Shown here one piece after another: positions 1 through 5,172 of a stretch of 5,172 bases of DNA (position 1 is the stretch's first letter; the number at the start of each line of letters is the position of its first letter). The notes below the pieces were generated by a model, which saw nothing but the letters and a program-made list of their open reading frames with translations, was not told the DNA's origin and made no database searches. The stretch spans positions 1 through 5,172 of the forward strand of contig JAHFVB010000394.1 of NCBI GenBank assembly GCA_023264755.1, given 5' to 3'. A program made the translations under genes and the position numbers. Source of the stretch: Mycobacterium sp. GTDB lineage: Bacteria > Actinomycetota > Actinomycetes > Mycobacteriales > Mycobacteriaceae.

Positions 1-185
1 CCCGCGACGCCGTTGGCGCCGTCCTGCACCTGCCTGCCCACCTGGGCGATGGTGGCGACCGCGGCGTGGACCGCCAGCCCGACCAACACCCACCCCGCCG
101 TCCACGTGGTGACGGCGAGGTCGCTGACCAGTTGAGTCAGCAGGCGACCTGGCGTGGTGGCGTACGGGACGTAGCGAGAACTCAT
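1..185 (-). CDS. N-terminal part of a small membrane protein (partial)
   Basis: An ATG on the minus strand at 185-183 opens a frame that stays open for 61 codons to the window edge; the C-terminus lies outside. The protein begins MSSRYVPYATTPGRLL and has a hydrophobic stretch at about residues 24-46, rich in Val, Leu, Ala and Trp, that reads as one transmembrane helix. A more polar segment (QVGRQVQDGANG) follows. There is no cleavable signal peptide pattern; the N-terminus looks like a short cytoplasmic tail before the helix. It is divergent from purC with only 30 bp between the starts. From memory, Mycobacterium tuberculosis has a putative conserved membrane protein (Rv0779c) divergent from purC in this place, and this is probably its homologue, by position and character only. 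The function is unknown. Codon use matches the neighbours. Confidence 0.72.
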   Translation of the reverse strand, partial: MSSRYVPYATTPGRLLTQLVSDLAVTTWTAGWVLVGLAVHAAVATIAQVGRQVQDGANGVA

Positions 186-203
186 GTCGTAGATCCCAGC
201 AGA

Positions 204-216
204 TAGTCTTGCGCGA
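204..216 (+). promoter_or_regulatory. Predicted leaderless promoter of purC
   Basis: The hexamer TAGTCT at 204-209 fits the mycobacterial -10 form TANNNT. It is followed by six bases and then the ATG of purC at 216, so transcription would start at or next to the A of the start codon. There is no Shine-Dalgarno sequence between the hexamer and the ATG, which fits a leaderless mRNA. No convincing -35 hexamer is visible; it would fall inside the start of the divergent gene. This is inferred from spacing and motif only. Confidence 0.55.
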
Positions 217-1118
217 TGCGTCCTGCTTTGACCGACTACGAACATCTGGCCAGCGGCAAGGTTCGCGAGCTCTACCGCATCGACGCCGACCATCTGCTGT
301 TCGTGGCCAGTGACCGGATCTCCGCGTTCGACTACATCCTGGCCAGCGACATCCCGGACAAGGGTCGCATCCTCACGGCGATGAGCGTCTTCTTCTTCGA
401 CTTCCTGGAACGCACGCTAGGGGCGCCCAACCACCTCGCGGGGCCGGCCGACGACGAGCGCATCCCCCAACAGGTGCTGGGCCGGGCGCTTGTCGTCAAG
501 CGGCTGGAGATGATGCCGGTGGAGTGCGTGGCGCGCGGCTACCTCACCGGCTCCGGCCTGATCGACTACCGCCGGACGGGGGCGGTGTGCGGCATCGAAT
601 TGCCGGAAGGGCTGACGGAGGCCAGCAAGTTCGTCGAGCCGCTGTTCACCCCGGCCACCAAAGCCGAACTGGGCCAACACGACGAGAACGTCTCCTACGA
701 CGCGGTGGTCGACCTGGTCGGTGCGGACCTGGCCGCCCAACTCAAGGACCGCACCCTGAAGATCTACGAAGCGGCCGCCGCGCACGCGCTTACCAAGGGA
801 ATCATCATCGCCGATACCAAGTTCGAGTTCGGAGTGGACGAACGAGGATCGGTGGTGCTGGCCGACGAGGTGTTCACCCCGGACTCCTCGCGGTACTGGC
901 CCGCCGACAGCTATGAGGTGGGCGTCGTGCAACCCAGCTTCGACAAGCAGTTCGTGCGCAACTGGTTGACCGGGCCGGAATCCGGCTGGGATCGTGGCGG
1001 GGACGCGGCGCCCCCTCCGCTGCCGCCCGATGTCGTGGCCGCCACCCGCGCACGTTACATCGAGGCTTACGAACGTATTTCGGGGCTGCGCTTCCAGGAT
1101 TGGATCGGTGCCGCATGA
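216..1118 (+). CDS. purC: Phosphoribosylaminoimidazole-succinocarboxamide synthase (SAICAR synthase)
   Basis: PurC joins CAIR and L-aspartate using ATP to make SAICAR, a late step of IMP synthesis, in the cytoplasm. The 300-residue protein is the usual length for the long single-domain bacterial form. GKVRELYRI at residues 14-22 is the N-terminal nucleotide-binding loop, followed by [22 protein letters not shown] at residues 101-113 matches the first family signature. [10 protein letters not shown] at residues 197-206 matches the second, with Asp200, Lys202 and Glu204. [13 protein letters not shown] and [11 protein letters not shown] are typical of the C-terminal half. The ATG at 216 gives the expected N-terminus ([10 protein letters not shown]) close to other mycobacterial PurC proteins. 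There is no Shine-Dalgarno site; a -10 element lies directly upstream. The stop overlaps the next gene by four bases. Nothing suggests truncation or transfer. Confidence 0.97.
   Translation: MRPALTDYEHLASGKVRELYRIDADHLLFVASDRISAFDYILASDIPDKGRILTAMSVFFFDFLERTLGAPNHLAGPADDERIPQQVLGRALVVKRLEMMPVECVARGYLTGSGLIDYRRTGAVCGIELPEGLTEASKFVEPLFTPATKAELGQHDENVSYDAVVDLVGADLAAQLKDRTLKIYEAAAAHALTKGIIIADTKFEFGVDERGSVVLADEVFTPDSSRYWPADSYEVGVVQPSFDKQFVRNWLTGPESGWDRGGDAAPPPLPPDVVAATRARYIEAYERISGLRFQDWIGAA
1115..1118 (+). promoter_or_regulatory. ATGA stop-start overlap coupling purC and ptrB
   Basis: The opdB ATG (1115-1117) overlaps the purC TGA (1116-1118). No Shine-Dalgarno motif lies at a useful distance; the nearest AGGA (1096-1099) is 15 bases from the ATG. 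Ribosomes finishing purC probably reinitiate here, so the two genes should share one transcript. The overlap is seen directly; coupling is inferred. Confidence 0.7.
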
Positions 1119-3259
1119 CCGAGAAACCACCCGTCGCCAAGCGCGTCGACCACCGCCGGGAACACCACGGCGACGTGTTCATCGACCCCTACGAATGGCT
1201 GCGCGACAAGAGCAATCCCGAGGTGATCGCCCACCTCGAAGCCGAGAACGCCTACACCGAGCAGCAGACCGAGCACTTGGCCCCGCTGCGCCAGAAGATC
1301 TTCGACGAGATCAAGGCGCGCACCAAGGAGACCGACCTCTCCATACCGACCCGCCGGGGCGACTGGTGGTATTACGGACGCAGCTTCGAGGGCAAGCAGT
1401 ACGGGGTGCAATGCCGTTGTCCGGTAACCGATCCCGATGACTGGTCGCCGCCGGTATTCGACGAACACACGGAGATTCCCGGCGAGCAGATTCTGCTCGA
1501 CGAGAACGTCGAGGCAGAGGGGCACGAATACTTCGCGCTGGGGGCGGCCTCGATAAGCCTCGACGGCCACACCTTGGCGTACTCCGTCGACGTGCTCGGC
1601 GACGAGCGATACACGTTGCGGTTCAAGGACTTGCGCACCGGCGAACGTTACGAAGACACGATCGAGGGCATCGGTGCTGGGGTGACCTGGGCCGCCGACA
1701 ACCGAACGGTCTACTACGTCACCGTCGACGAGGCGTGGCGGCCGGACACCGTGTGGCGACACCGCATCGGAGCGGGATTGCCCGCCCAGCGGGTCTACCA
1801 CGAGGCCGACGAGCGGTTCTGGATATCCGTGGGCCGCACGCGCAGCAACAAGTACCTGTTCATCGCAGCGGGTAGCTCGGTGACCAGCGAGGTCTTCTAC
1901 GGCGATGCCGCCGACCCGGAGGCCACGTTCACGCCGATCCTGCCGCGTCGCGAACTCGTCGAGTACGACGTCGATCACGTGGTCGTCGGCGGTGAGGACC
2001 GCTTCCTCATCCTGCACAACGACGGTGCCGAGAACTTCACTCTGGTCGAGGCGCCCGTCAGCGACCCCACCGCATTCCGGACGCTGATCGAACACCGCGA
2101 CGACGTCCGGCTCGACGCCGTCGACACCTTCGAACACCACATCGTCGTGAGCTACCGCAGCGAGGCGTTGCCGCGCATCCAGCTGTGGCCCATCTACGCC
2201 GACGGCAACTACGGACACCCCGAGGAGATCACGTTCGAAACGGAACTGACGTCCTGCGGACTTTCCGGCAACCCGAACTGGTCTTCGCCGCGGCTACGGG
2301 TCGGCACGACGTCGTTCGTCGTCCCGGTGCGCATCTACGACATCGACCTGGCGACCGGCGAGCGAATCCTGTTGCGCGAGCAGCCGGTGCTCGGGGACTA
2401 CCGGCCCGAGGACTACGTGGAGCGGCGGGACTGGGCGGTGGCCCCAGACGGGGCGCGAGTGCCGATCTCGATCATTCACCGTGCGGGACTGCAGTTTCCG
2501 GCGCCGGCGCTGATCTACGGGTATGGGGCCTACGAGTCGTGCGAGGATCCGCGCTTCTCGATCGCCCGGCTGTCGTTGCTGGATCGTGGCATGGTCTTCG
2601 TCATCGCCCACGTGCGCGGCGGCGGAGAACTGGGCCGACCGTGGTACGAGCATGGCAAGCTGCTCGAGAAGAAGAACACCTTCACCGACTTCATCGCGGC
2701 GGCAGCACATCTCATCGCAACCGACATCACCCGACCGGAGCACCTGGTGGCCCTCGGCGGTAGTGCGGGGGGCTTGCTGATGGGGGCGGTGGCCAACATG
2801 GCGCCGGAGCTCTTCGCGGGCATCCTGGCTCAGGTGCCGTTCGTCGACGCATTGACCACCATCTTGGACCCGTCGCTGCCGCTGACCGTCACCGAGTGGG
2901 ACGAGTGGGGCAATCCGCTGGCCGACGAGCAGGTGTACCGGTACATGAAGTCCTATACGCCCTACGAGAACGTCGAGGCCAAGGAGTATCCGGCCATCCT
3001 GGCCATGACATCGCTCAACGACACCAGGGTGTTCTACGTCGAACCGGCGAAATGGATTGCTGCCCTGCGTCATACCGCGCTCGGCGACGCCGAGGTCTTG
3101 CTGAAGACCGAGCTGGTCGCCGGCCACGGCGGGATCAGCGGACGCTACGAACGGTGGAAGGAAGCTGCCTTCCAGTATGCGTGGGTGTTGGCTACCGCGG
3201 ACCCCGACCACCACGGCAGCGGCCAGGTAGATCACCTCTTCCCCACGCCGGACGCCTAG
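1115..3259 (+). CDS. ptrB: Oligopeptidase B (protease II), prolyl oligopeptidase family S9A
   Basis: This is a cytosolic serine peptidase that cleaves short peptides after Arg or Lys. From the ATG at 1115 the protein has 714 residues, slightly longer than E. coli OpdB (about 686). The N-terminal part, to about residue 420, is the seven-bladed beta-propeller that excludes folded proteins. It begins with the family block DPYEWLRD. The C-terminal alpha/beta hydrolase carries the triad Ser550 (GGSAGG), Asp636 (LNDTRV) and His671 ([10 protein letters not shown]). [15 protein letters not shown] and [18 protein letters not shown] are further family hallmarks. The S1 pocket acids appear as Glu594 and Asp596 (TEWDEWGNP). 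A TTG at 1100 would add five residues, but ATG 1115 is preferred because its ATGA overlap with the purC stop suggests translational coupling; no strong ribosome site is seen. The frame is unbroken. No signal peptide or membrane segment is present. Confidence 0.96.
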   Translation: MTEKPPVAKRVDHRREHHGDVFIDPYEWLRDKSNPEVIAHLEAENAYTEQQTEHLAPLRQKIFDEIKARTKETDLSIPTRRGDWWYYGRSFEGKQYGVQCRCPVTDPDDWSPPVFDEHTEIPGEQILLDENVEAEGHEYFALGAASISLDGHTLAYSVDVLGDERYTLRFKDLRTGERYEDTIEGIGAGVTWAADNRTVYYVTVDEAWRPDTVWRHRIGAGLPAQRVYHEADERFWISVGRTRSNKYLFIAAGSSVTSEVFYGDAADPEATFTPILPRRELVEYDVDHVVVGGEDRFLILHNDGAENFTLVEAPVSDPTAFRTLIEHRDDVRLDAVDTFEHHIVVSYRSEALPRIQLWPIYADGNYGHPEEITFETELTSCGLSGNPNWSSPRLRVGTTSFVVPVRIYDIDLATGERILLREQPVLGDYRPEDYVERRDWAVAPDGARVPISIIHRAGLQFPAPALIYGYGAYESCEDPRFSIARLSLLDRGMVFVIAHVRGGGELGRPWYEHGKLLEKKNTFTDFIAAAAHLIATDITRPEHLVALGGSAGGLLMGAVANMAPELFAGILAQVPFVDALTTILDPSLPLTVTEWDEWGNPLADEQVYRYMKSYTPYENVEAKEYPAILAMTSLNDTRVFYVEPAKWIAALRHTALGDAEVLLKTELVAGHGGISGRYERWKEAAFQYAWVLATADPDHHGSGQVDHLFPTPDA

Positions 3260-3261
3260 CC

Positions 3262-3281
3262 GCGCCGGCGCCGACCTCGGC
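3262..3281 (+). other. GC-rich inverted repeats after ptrB, weak terminator candidate
   Basis: Directly after the ptrB stop there is a perfect 10-bp palindrome GCGCCGGCGC (3262-3271). It abuts a second dyad, GCCGA-CC-TCGGC (3270-3281). The second could fold as a 4-bp stem with a 4-base loop. No T-run follows, so this is not a classical intrinsic terminator. Mycobacterial terminators often lack the T-run, so weak termination before the TetR gene is possible but unproven. Confidence 0.25.
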
Positions 3282-3308
3282 AATCTGGTCGCTGTCAAGA
3301 TTGGTGGC

Positions 3309-3321
3309 TATGCTCGGGCGA
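3309..3321 (+). promoter_or_regulatory. Predicted leaderless promoter of the TetR gene
   Basis: TATGCT at 3309-3314 fits TANNNT and shares four of six bases with TATAAT. Six bases follow and then the ATG at 3321, the same spacing as at purC. There is no Shine-Dalgarno sequence between ptrB and this ATG. An imperfect direct repeat, TGGTCGCT (3286-3293) and TGGTGGCT (3302-3309), lies just upstream with a 16-bp period and could be a regulator site. The -35 region is not recognisable. Confidence 0.55.
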
Positions 3322-3896
3322 TGGGCAAGACCTACCACCACGGCGACCTCAAGGCGACGATCCTGGGCCACGCCGCGACCCTGGTGGCCGAACGAGGCGC
3401 CGACGGGCTCTCGCTGCGCGAACTGGCCAGAGCCGCCGGCGTCTCGCACGCCGCACCGGCCCACCACTTCACCGACCGCCGGGGGCTGTTCACCGCGCTG
3501 GCCGCCGAGGGCTTCCAGCTGCTGACGAGCGCCCTGGCCGCGGCCCGGCCCGACTTCGTCGCCGCGGCGCGGGCCTACGTCCGCTTCGCCCTGGACCACC
3601 CCGGGCACTACGAGGTGATGTGGGACAGGTCGCTCTACGACGCCGGAGACCCGGAGCTGGCCGCCGCCCAGGCCGCCGCAGGTGCGGAGCTCGACCGCGG
3701 CGTCGCGACGCTCACGGACCCCAGGGCCAAGACCCAACCCGCCGAGGCTGCCCTCGCGGCTTGGGCTCTGGTGCACGGGTTTTCGTCGTTGTGGCTCAAC
3801 GGCGCGATTGCCAGGGGCGAGCCCGCCGCCGACCCCCTCGACACCGCTGAACGCGTCGCCAGGATGCTCTTCTCCGACGAGCGGACCACCGGGTAG
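3321..3896 (+). CDS. TetR/AcrR-family transcriptional regulator with WHG-type C-terminal domain
   Basis: This is a predicted one-component DNA-binding repressor of 191 residues, normal for the family. The N-terminal domain starts YHHGDLKATIL (residues 5-15). It has a clear helix-turn-helix at about residues 30-50 (LSLRELARAAGVSHAAPAHHF), followed by the usual DRRGLFTALAAEGF. The C-terminal ligand-binding and dimer part carries WALVHG at residues 148-153, the mark of the WHG subgroup of TetR C-terminal domains. It lacks membrane segments. The ligand cannot be told from the sequence. It ends ten bases before a peroxidase gene on the same strand, so it may control that gene, itself, or both; that is inferred from position. 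The ATG at 3321 is preferred because it gives the standard N-terminus and has a -10 element immediately upstream. Confidence 0.9.
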   Translation: MGKTYHHGDLKATILGHAATLVAERGADGLSLRELARAAGVSHAAPAHHFTDRRGLFTALAAEGFQLLTSALAAARPDFVAAARAYVRFALDHPGHYEVMWDRSLYDAGDPELAAAQAAAGAELDRGVATLTDPRAKTQPAEAALAAWALVHGFSSLWLNGAIARGEPAADPLDTAERVARMLFSDERTTG

Positions 3897-3907
3897 CGTC
3901 ACTCGCA
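3894..3907 (+). promoter_or_regulatory. Possible leaderless promoter of gpx inside the tetR stop codon
   Basis: TAGCGT at 3894-3899 fits TANNNT, and its first three bases are the TAG stop of the TetR gene. Seven bases follow before the ATG at 3907. No Shine-Dalgarno motif is present in the 10-bp gap. The peroxidase could therefore have its own leaderless transcript as well as read-through from the TetR gene. The match is weaker than at the other starts because the stop codon itself supplies the TA. Confidence 0.35.
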
Positions 3908-4395
3908 TGACTTTGACCGACATCGCCCTGACCACGCTCGACGGCACGCCAACCACGCTCGCCGAGTACGCCGATGGTGCCGTGCTGATCGTCAACGTCG
4001 CCAGCAAGTGCGGGCTCACGCCGCAGTACGGCGCCCTGGAGCAACTGGCCCAGGACTACGGCGACCGCGGGCTCACCGTGATCGGCGTGCCGTGCAATCA
4101 GTTCATGGGGCAGGAACCCGGCACCGCCGAGGAGATCCAAACCTTTTGTTCGACCAGCTACGGCGTGACGTTCCCGCTGATGGCCAAGACCGACGTCAAC
4201 GGGGCCGACCGGCACCCGCTCTACGCCGAACTGACCAAGACCGCCGACGCCGAGGGCGAGGCGGGCGACATCCAGTGGAACTTCGAGAAGTTCCTGCTGG
4301 CGCCCGGCGGCGCGGTGGTCAACCGCTTCCGCCCGCGTACCGAGCCCGATGCCCCCGAGGTGATCAGCGCCATCGAGGCCGTACTGCCCCGATAA
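3907..4395 (+). CDS. Glutathione peroxidase-family thiol peroxidase (Cys type)
   Basis: A 162-residue cytosolic peroxidase that reduces hydrogen peroxide or organic peroxides. The peroxidatic cysteine is Cys35 in NVASKCGLTPQY, where animal enzymes have selenocysteine. The rest of the catalytic tetrad is visible as Gln69 (FMGQEPG), Trp124 and Asn125 (IQWNFEKFL). Cys81 (TFCSTSYGVTF), 46 residues after Cys35, sits where thioredoxin-dependent plant enzymes carry their resolving cysteine. Cys63 (VPCNQF) is the third conserved one. There is no dimer-loop insertion of the animal tetrameric type. Mycobacteria make mycothiol rather than glutathione, so the reductant is probably thioredoxin or mycothiol/mycoredoxin, as shown for the Corynebacterium glutamicum homologue Mpx. 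The ATG at 3907 gives the normal N-terminus; upstream in-frame starts would run through the TetR gene. No signal peptide is present. Confidence 0.93.
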   Translation: MTLTDIALTTLDGTPTTLAEYADGAVLIVNVASKCGLTPQYGALEQLAQDYGDRGLTVIGVPCNQFMGQEPGTAEEIQTFCSTSYGVTFPLMAKTDVNGADRHPLYAELTKTADAEGEAGDIQWNFEKFLLAPGGAVVNRFRPRTEPDAPEVISAIEAVLPR

Positions 4396-4476
4396 CACCT
4401 GGGCCACCCCCAAAACGTCAACTCCCGCCCACGTGTCGGAAACCGTTGGGACACCTGGTGTTGCCATACTTGGGGG
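4396..4476 (+). other. Intergenic region with several dyad symmetries
   Basis: These 81 bases separate the peroxidase from the next gene and are rich in repeats. GCCACCCCC (4403-4411) is the reverse complement of GGGGGTGGC (4473-4481). GTGTC (4433-4437) pairs with GACAC (4450-4454). ACACC-T-GGTGT (4451-4461) is a perfect 11-bp dyad. ACACCTGG occurs twice (4395-4402 and 4451-4458). No T-run terminator is visible. The dyads near the promoter look like operator material, but no known binding motif is recognised. Confidence 0.5.
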
Positions 4477-4479
4477 GTG
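4462..4479 (+). promoter_or_regulatory. Predicted extended -10 leaderless promoter of the DUF2334-like gene
   Basis: CATACT at 4465-4470 matches four of six bases of TATAAT, and TG at 4462-4463 makes it an extended -10. Exactly six bases later is the GTG at 4477, so the mRNA would begin with the start codon. The 11-bp dyad at 4451-4461 falls in the spacer immediately upstream, where a bound regulator would block RNA polymerase. Spacing and motif are seen; activity is inferred. Confidence 0.55.
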
Positions 4480-5172
4480 GCTGGACGACTGATCGTCTCG
4501 ATCTCCGGGATCAGGGACCGCACCATCGACGAGATCGTCGACTTCCGGGCCGAACTCGACGCCCGGGACGTGCCCGCATCGCTGATGGTGGCACCGCGGC
4601 TGAAGGGCGGCTACCAGCTGGACCAGGACCCGACCACGGTGGCTTGGCTTCGGCACCAGCGCAACACCGGTGACGCGATCGTGCTGCACGGATACGACGA
4701 GGCGGCCACCAAACAGCTGCGCAGCGAGTTTGCGACGTTGCAGGCCCACGAGGCCAATCTGCGGCTGATGGGCGCCGACCGCGTGCTCGAACACCTCGGA
4801 TTGCGCACCAGGTTGTTCGCGGCCCCCGGCTGGACGGTCTCCCAGGGCACCGTCACGGCCTTGCCGCGCAACGGTTTCCGACTGCTCGCCGGGCTCAGTG
4901 GCATCACCGACCTGCCCCGGGCGCTGACGGTGCGCGCCCGGGTGCTCGGCATCGGGGAGGGCTTCCTGACCGAACCCTGGTGGTGTCGCACCCTGGTCTT
5001 GTCCGCCGAGCGTTCGGCGCGCCGGGCGGGCACCGTCCGGGTGGCCGTCGACGCCCGGCAGCTGCGGCGGCCTGGGCCGCGGCAGGCCGTGCTCGACGCC
5101 ATCGACCTCGCGCTGATGCACCAGTGCACGCCCGCGGTGTACTGCTGGACGCCGAACCCGGCATTGACGGAC
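4477..5172 (+). CDS. DUF2334 / polysaccharide deacetylase-like protein (3' end outside window)
   Basis: A GTG at 4477 opens a frame that is uninterrupted for 232 codons to the window edge. The protein starts VAGRLIVSISGIRDRT, which reads as the first strand of a NodB-like barrel. The second strand region is PASLMVAPRLKGGYQLDQDP. Further on come VLHGYDEAA (His71) and LFAAPGWTVSQGTVTAL (about residues 113-129), both typical of DUF2334 and polysaccharide deacetylase relatives. A later LTEPWWCRTLV (about 165-175) follows. No signal peptide or membrane helix is seen, so a cytosolic place is likely. The second His of the usual HxxxH metal motif is Glu75 here. The activity and substrate are unknown; a pseudo-enzyme is possible. 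From memory, mycobacteria carry a similar unnamed gene just before purS and purQ (Rv0787 in M. tuberculosis), so purine genes probably follow; that is inference. Confidence 0.78.
   Translation, partial: MAGRLIVSISGIRDRTIDEIVDFRAELDARDVPASLMVAPRLKGGYQLDQDPTTVAWLRHQRNTGDAIVLHGYDEAATKQLRSEFATLQAHEANLRLMGADRVLEHLGLRTRLFAAPGWTVSQGTVTALPRNGFRLLAGLSGITDLPRALTVRARVLGIGEGFLTEPWWCRTLVLSAERSARRAGTVRVAVDARQLRRPGPRQAVLDAIDLALMHQCTPAVYCWTPNPALTD

Noticed and set aside
1100..1114. TTG start adding five residues to oligopeptidase B
   Set aside because: ATG 1115 is a stronger start and forms the typical ATGA overlap with the purC stop.
1067..2218. Long minus-strand open frame (383 codons) opposite purC and ptrB
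   Set aside because: It lies antisense to a gene with clear family motifs, its protein has no recognisable motif, and such antisense frames are common in GC-rich codon-biased DNA.
2294..3298. Minus-strand open frame (334 codons) opposite the ptrB catalytic domain
   Set aside because: It is antisense to the conserved triad region and has no family features.
3682..3906. In-frame upstream extension of the peroxidase from 3682
   Set aside because: It would overlap most of the TetR C-terminal domain and add a basic Pro/Arg/Ser-rich segment unlike the family; ATG 3907 gives the normal N-terminus.
4438..4447. GGAAAC followed by CGTT as a SigH/SigE-type promoter
   Set aside because: The two elements are adjacent and lack the required spacer of about 16-20 bases.
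3796..5121. Long minus-strand open frame (441 codons) opposite gpx and the DUF2334-like gene
   Set aside because: It crosses two real genes and the gap between them, has a low-complexity Arg/Gly/Pro-rich composition and no motif; it is a shadow of GC-rich codon use.

Overview
The window is GC-rich chromosomal DNA of a mycobacterial type. Overlapping GC-rich open frames occur on both strands, starts include ATG and GTG, and most starts lack a Shine-Dalgarno sequence. The protein content (PurC, intact oligopeptidase B, a membrane protein divergent from purC, a DUF2334-like protein) matches from memory the purC (Rv0780) - ptrB (Rv0781/Rv0782) neighbourhood of Mycobacterium. The best guess is a non-tuberculous Mycobacterium or close relative. 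Species cannot be fixed from the sequence alone.

Layout. Positions 1-185 (minus strand) hold the N-terminal part of a small membrane protein. A 30-bp divergent gap follows, then purC (216-1118, plus strand), SAICAR synthase of purine biosynthesis. purC overlaps by 4 nt (ATGA) an intact oligopeptidase B gene (1115-3259). After a 61-bp gap comes a TetR-family regulator with a WHG-type C-terminal domain (3321-3896). Ten bases later is a Cys-type glutathione peroxidase homologue (3907-4395). An 81-bp gap with several inverted repeats and a good promoter leads to a DUF2334/polysaccharide-deacetylase-like gene (4477 onward), which runs off the right edge. All complete genes are on the plus strand.

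How the genes relate. purC and opdB look translationally coupled. The TetR regulator and the peroxidase are close enough to be co-transcribed and may form a small regulator/peroxide-defence pair. Four starts (purC, tetR, gpx, DUF2334) share one arrangement: no Shine-Dalgarno sequence and a -10-like hexamer ending 6-7 nt before the start codon. That is the arrangement expected for leaderless mRNAs, which are common in mycobacteria.

No mobile element, CRISPR array, tRNA or rRNA was seen. This is mostly a housekeeping locus with no clear sign of a wholly new system. The points worth a second look are the repeated leaderless-promoter arrangement, the dyad-rich promoter before the DUF2334 gene, the altered residues in the DUF2334 and OpdB active sites, and the peroxidase with a plant-like three-cysteine pattern.
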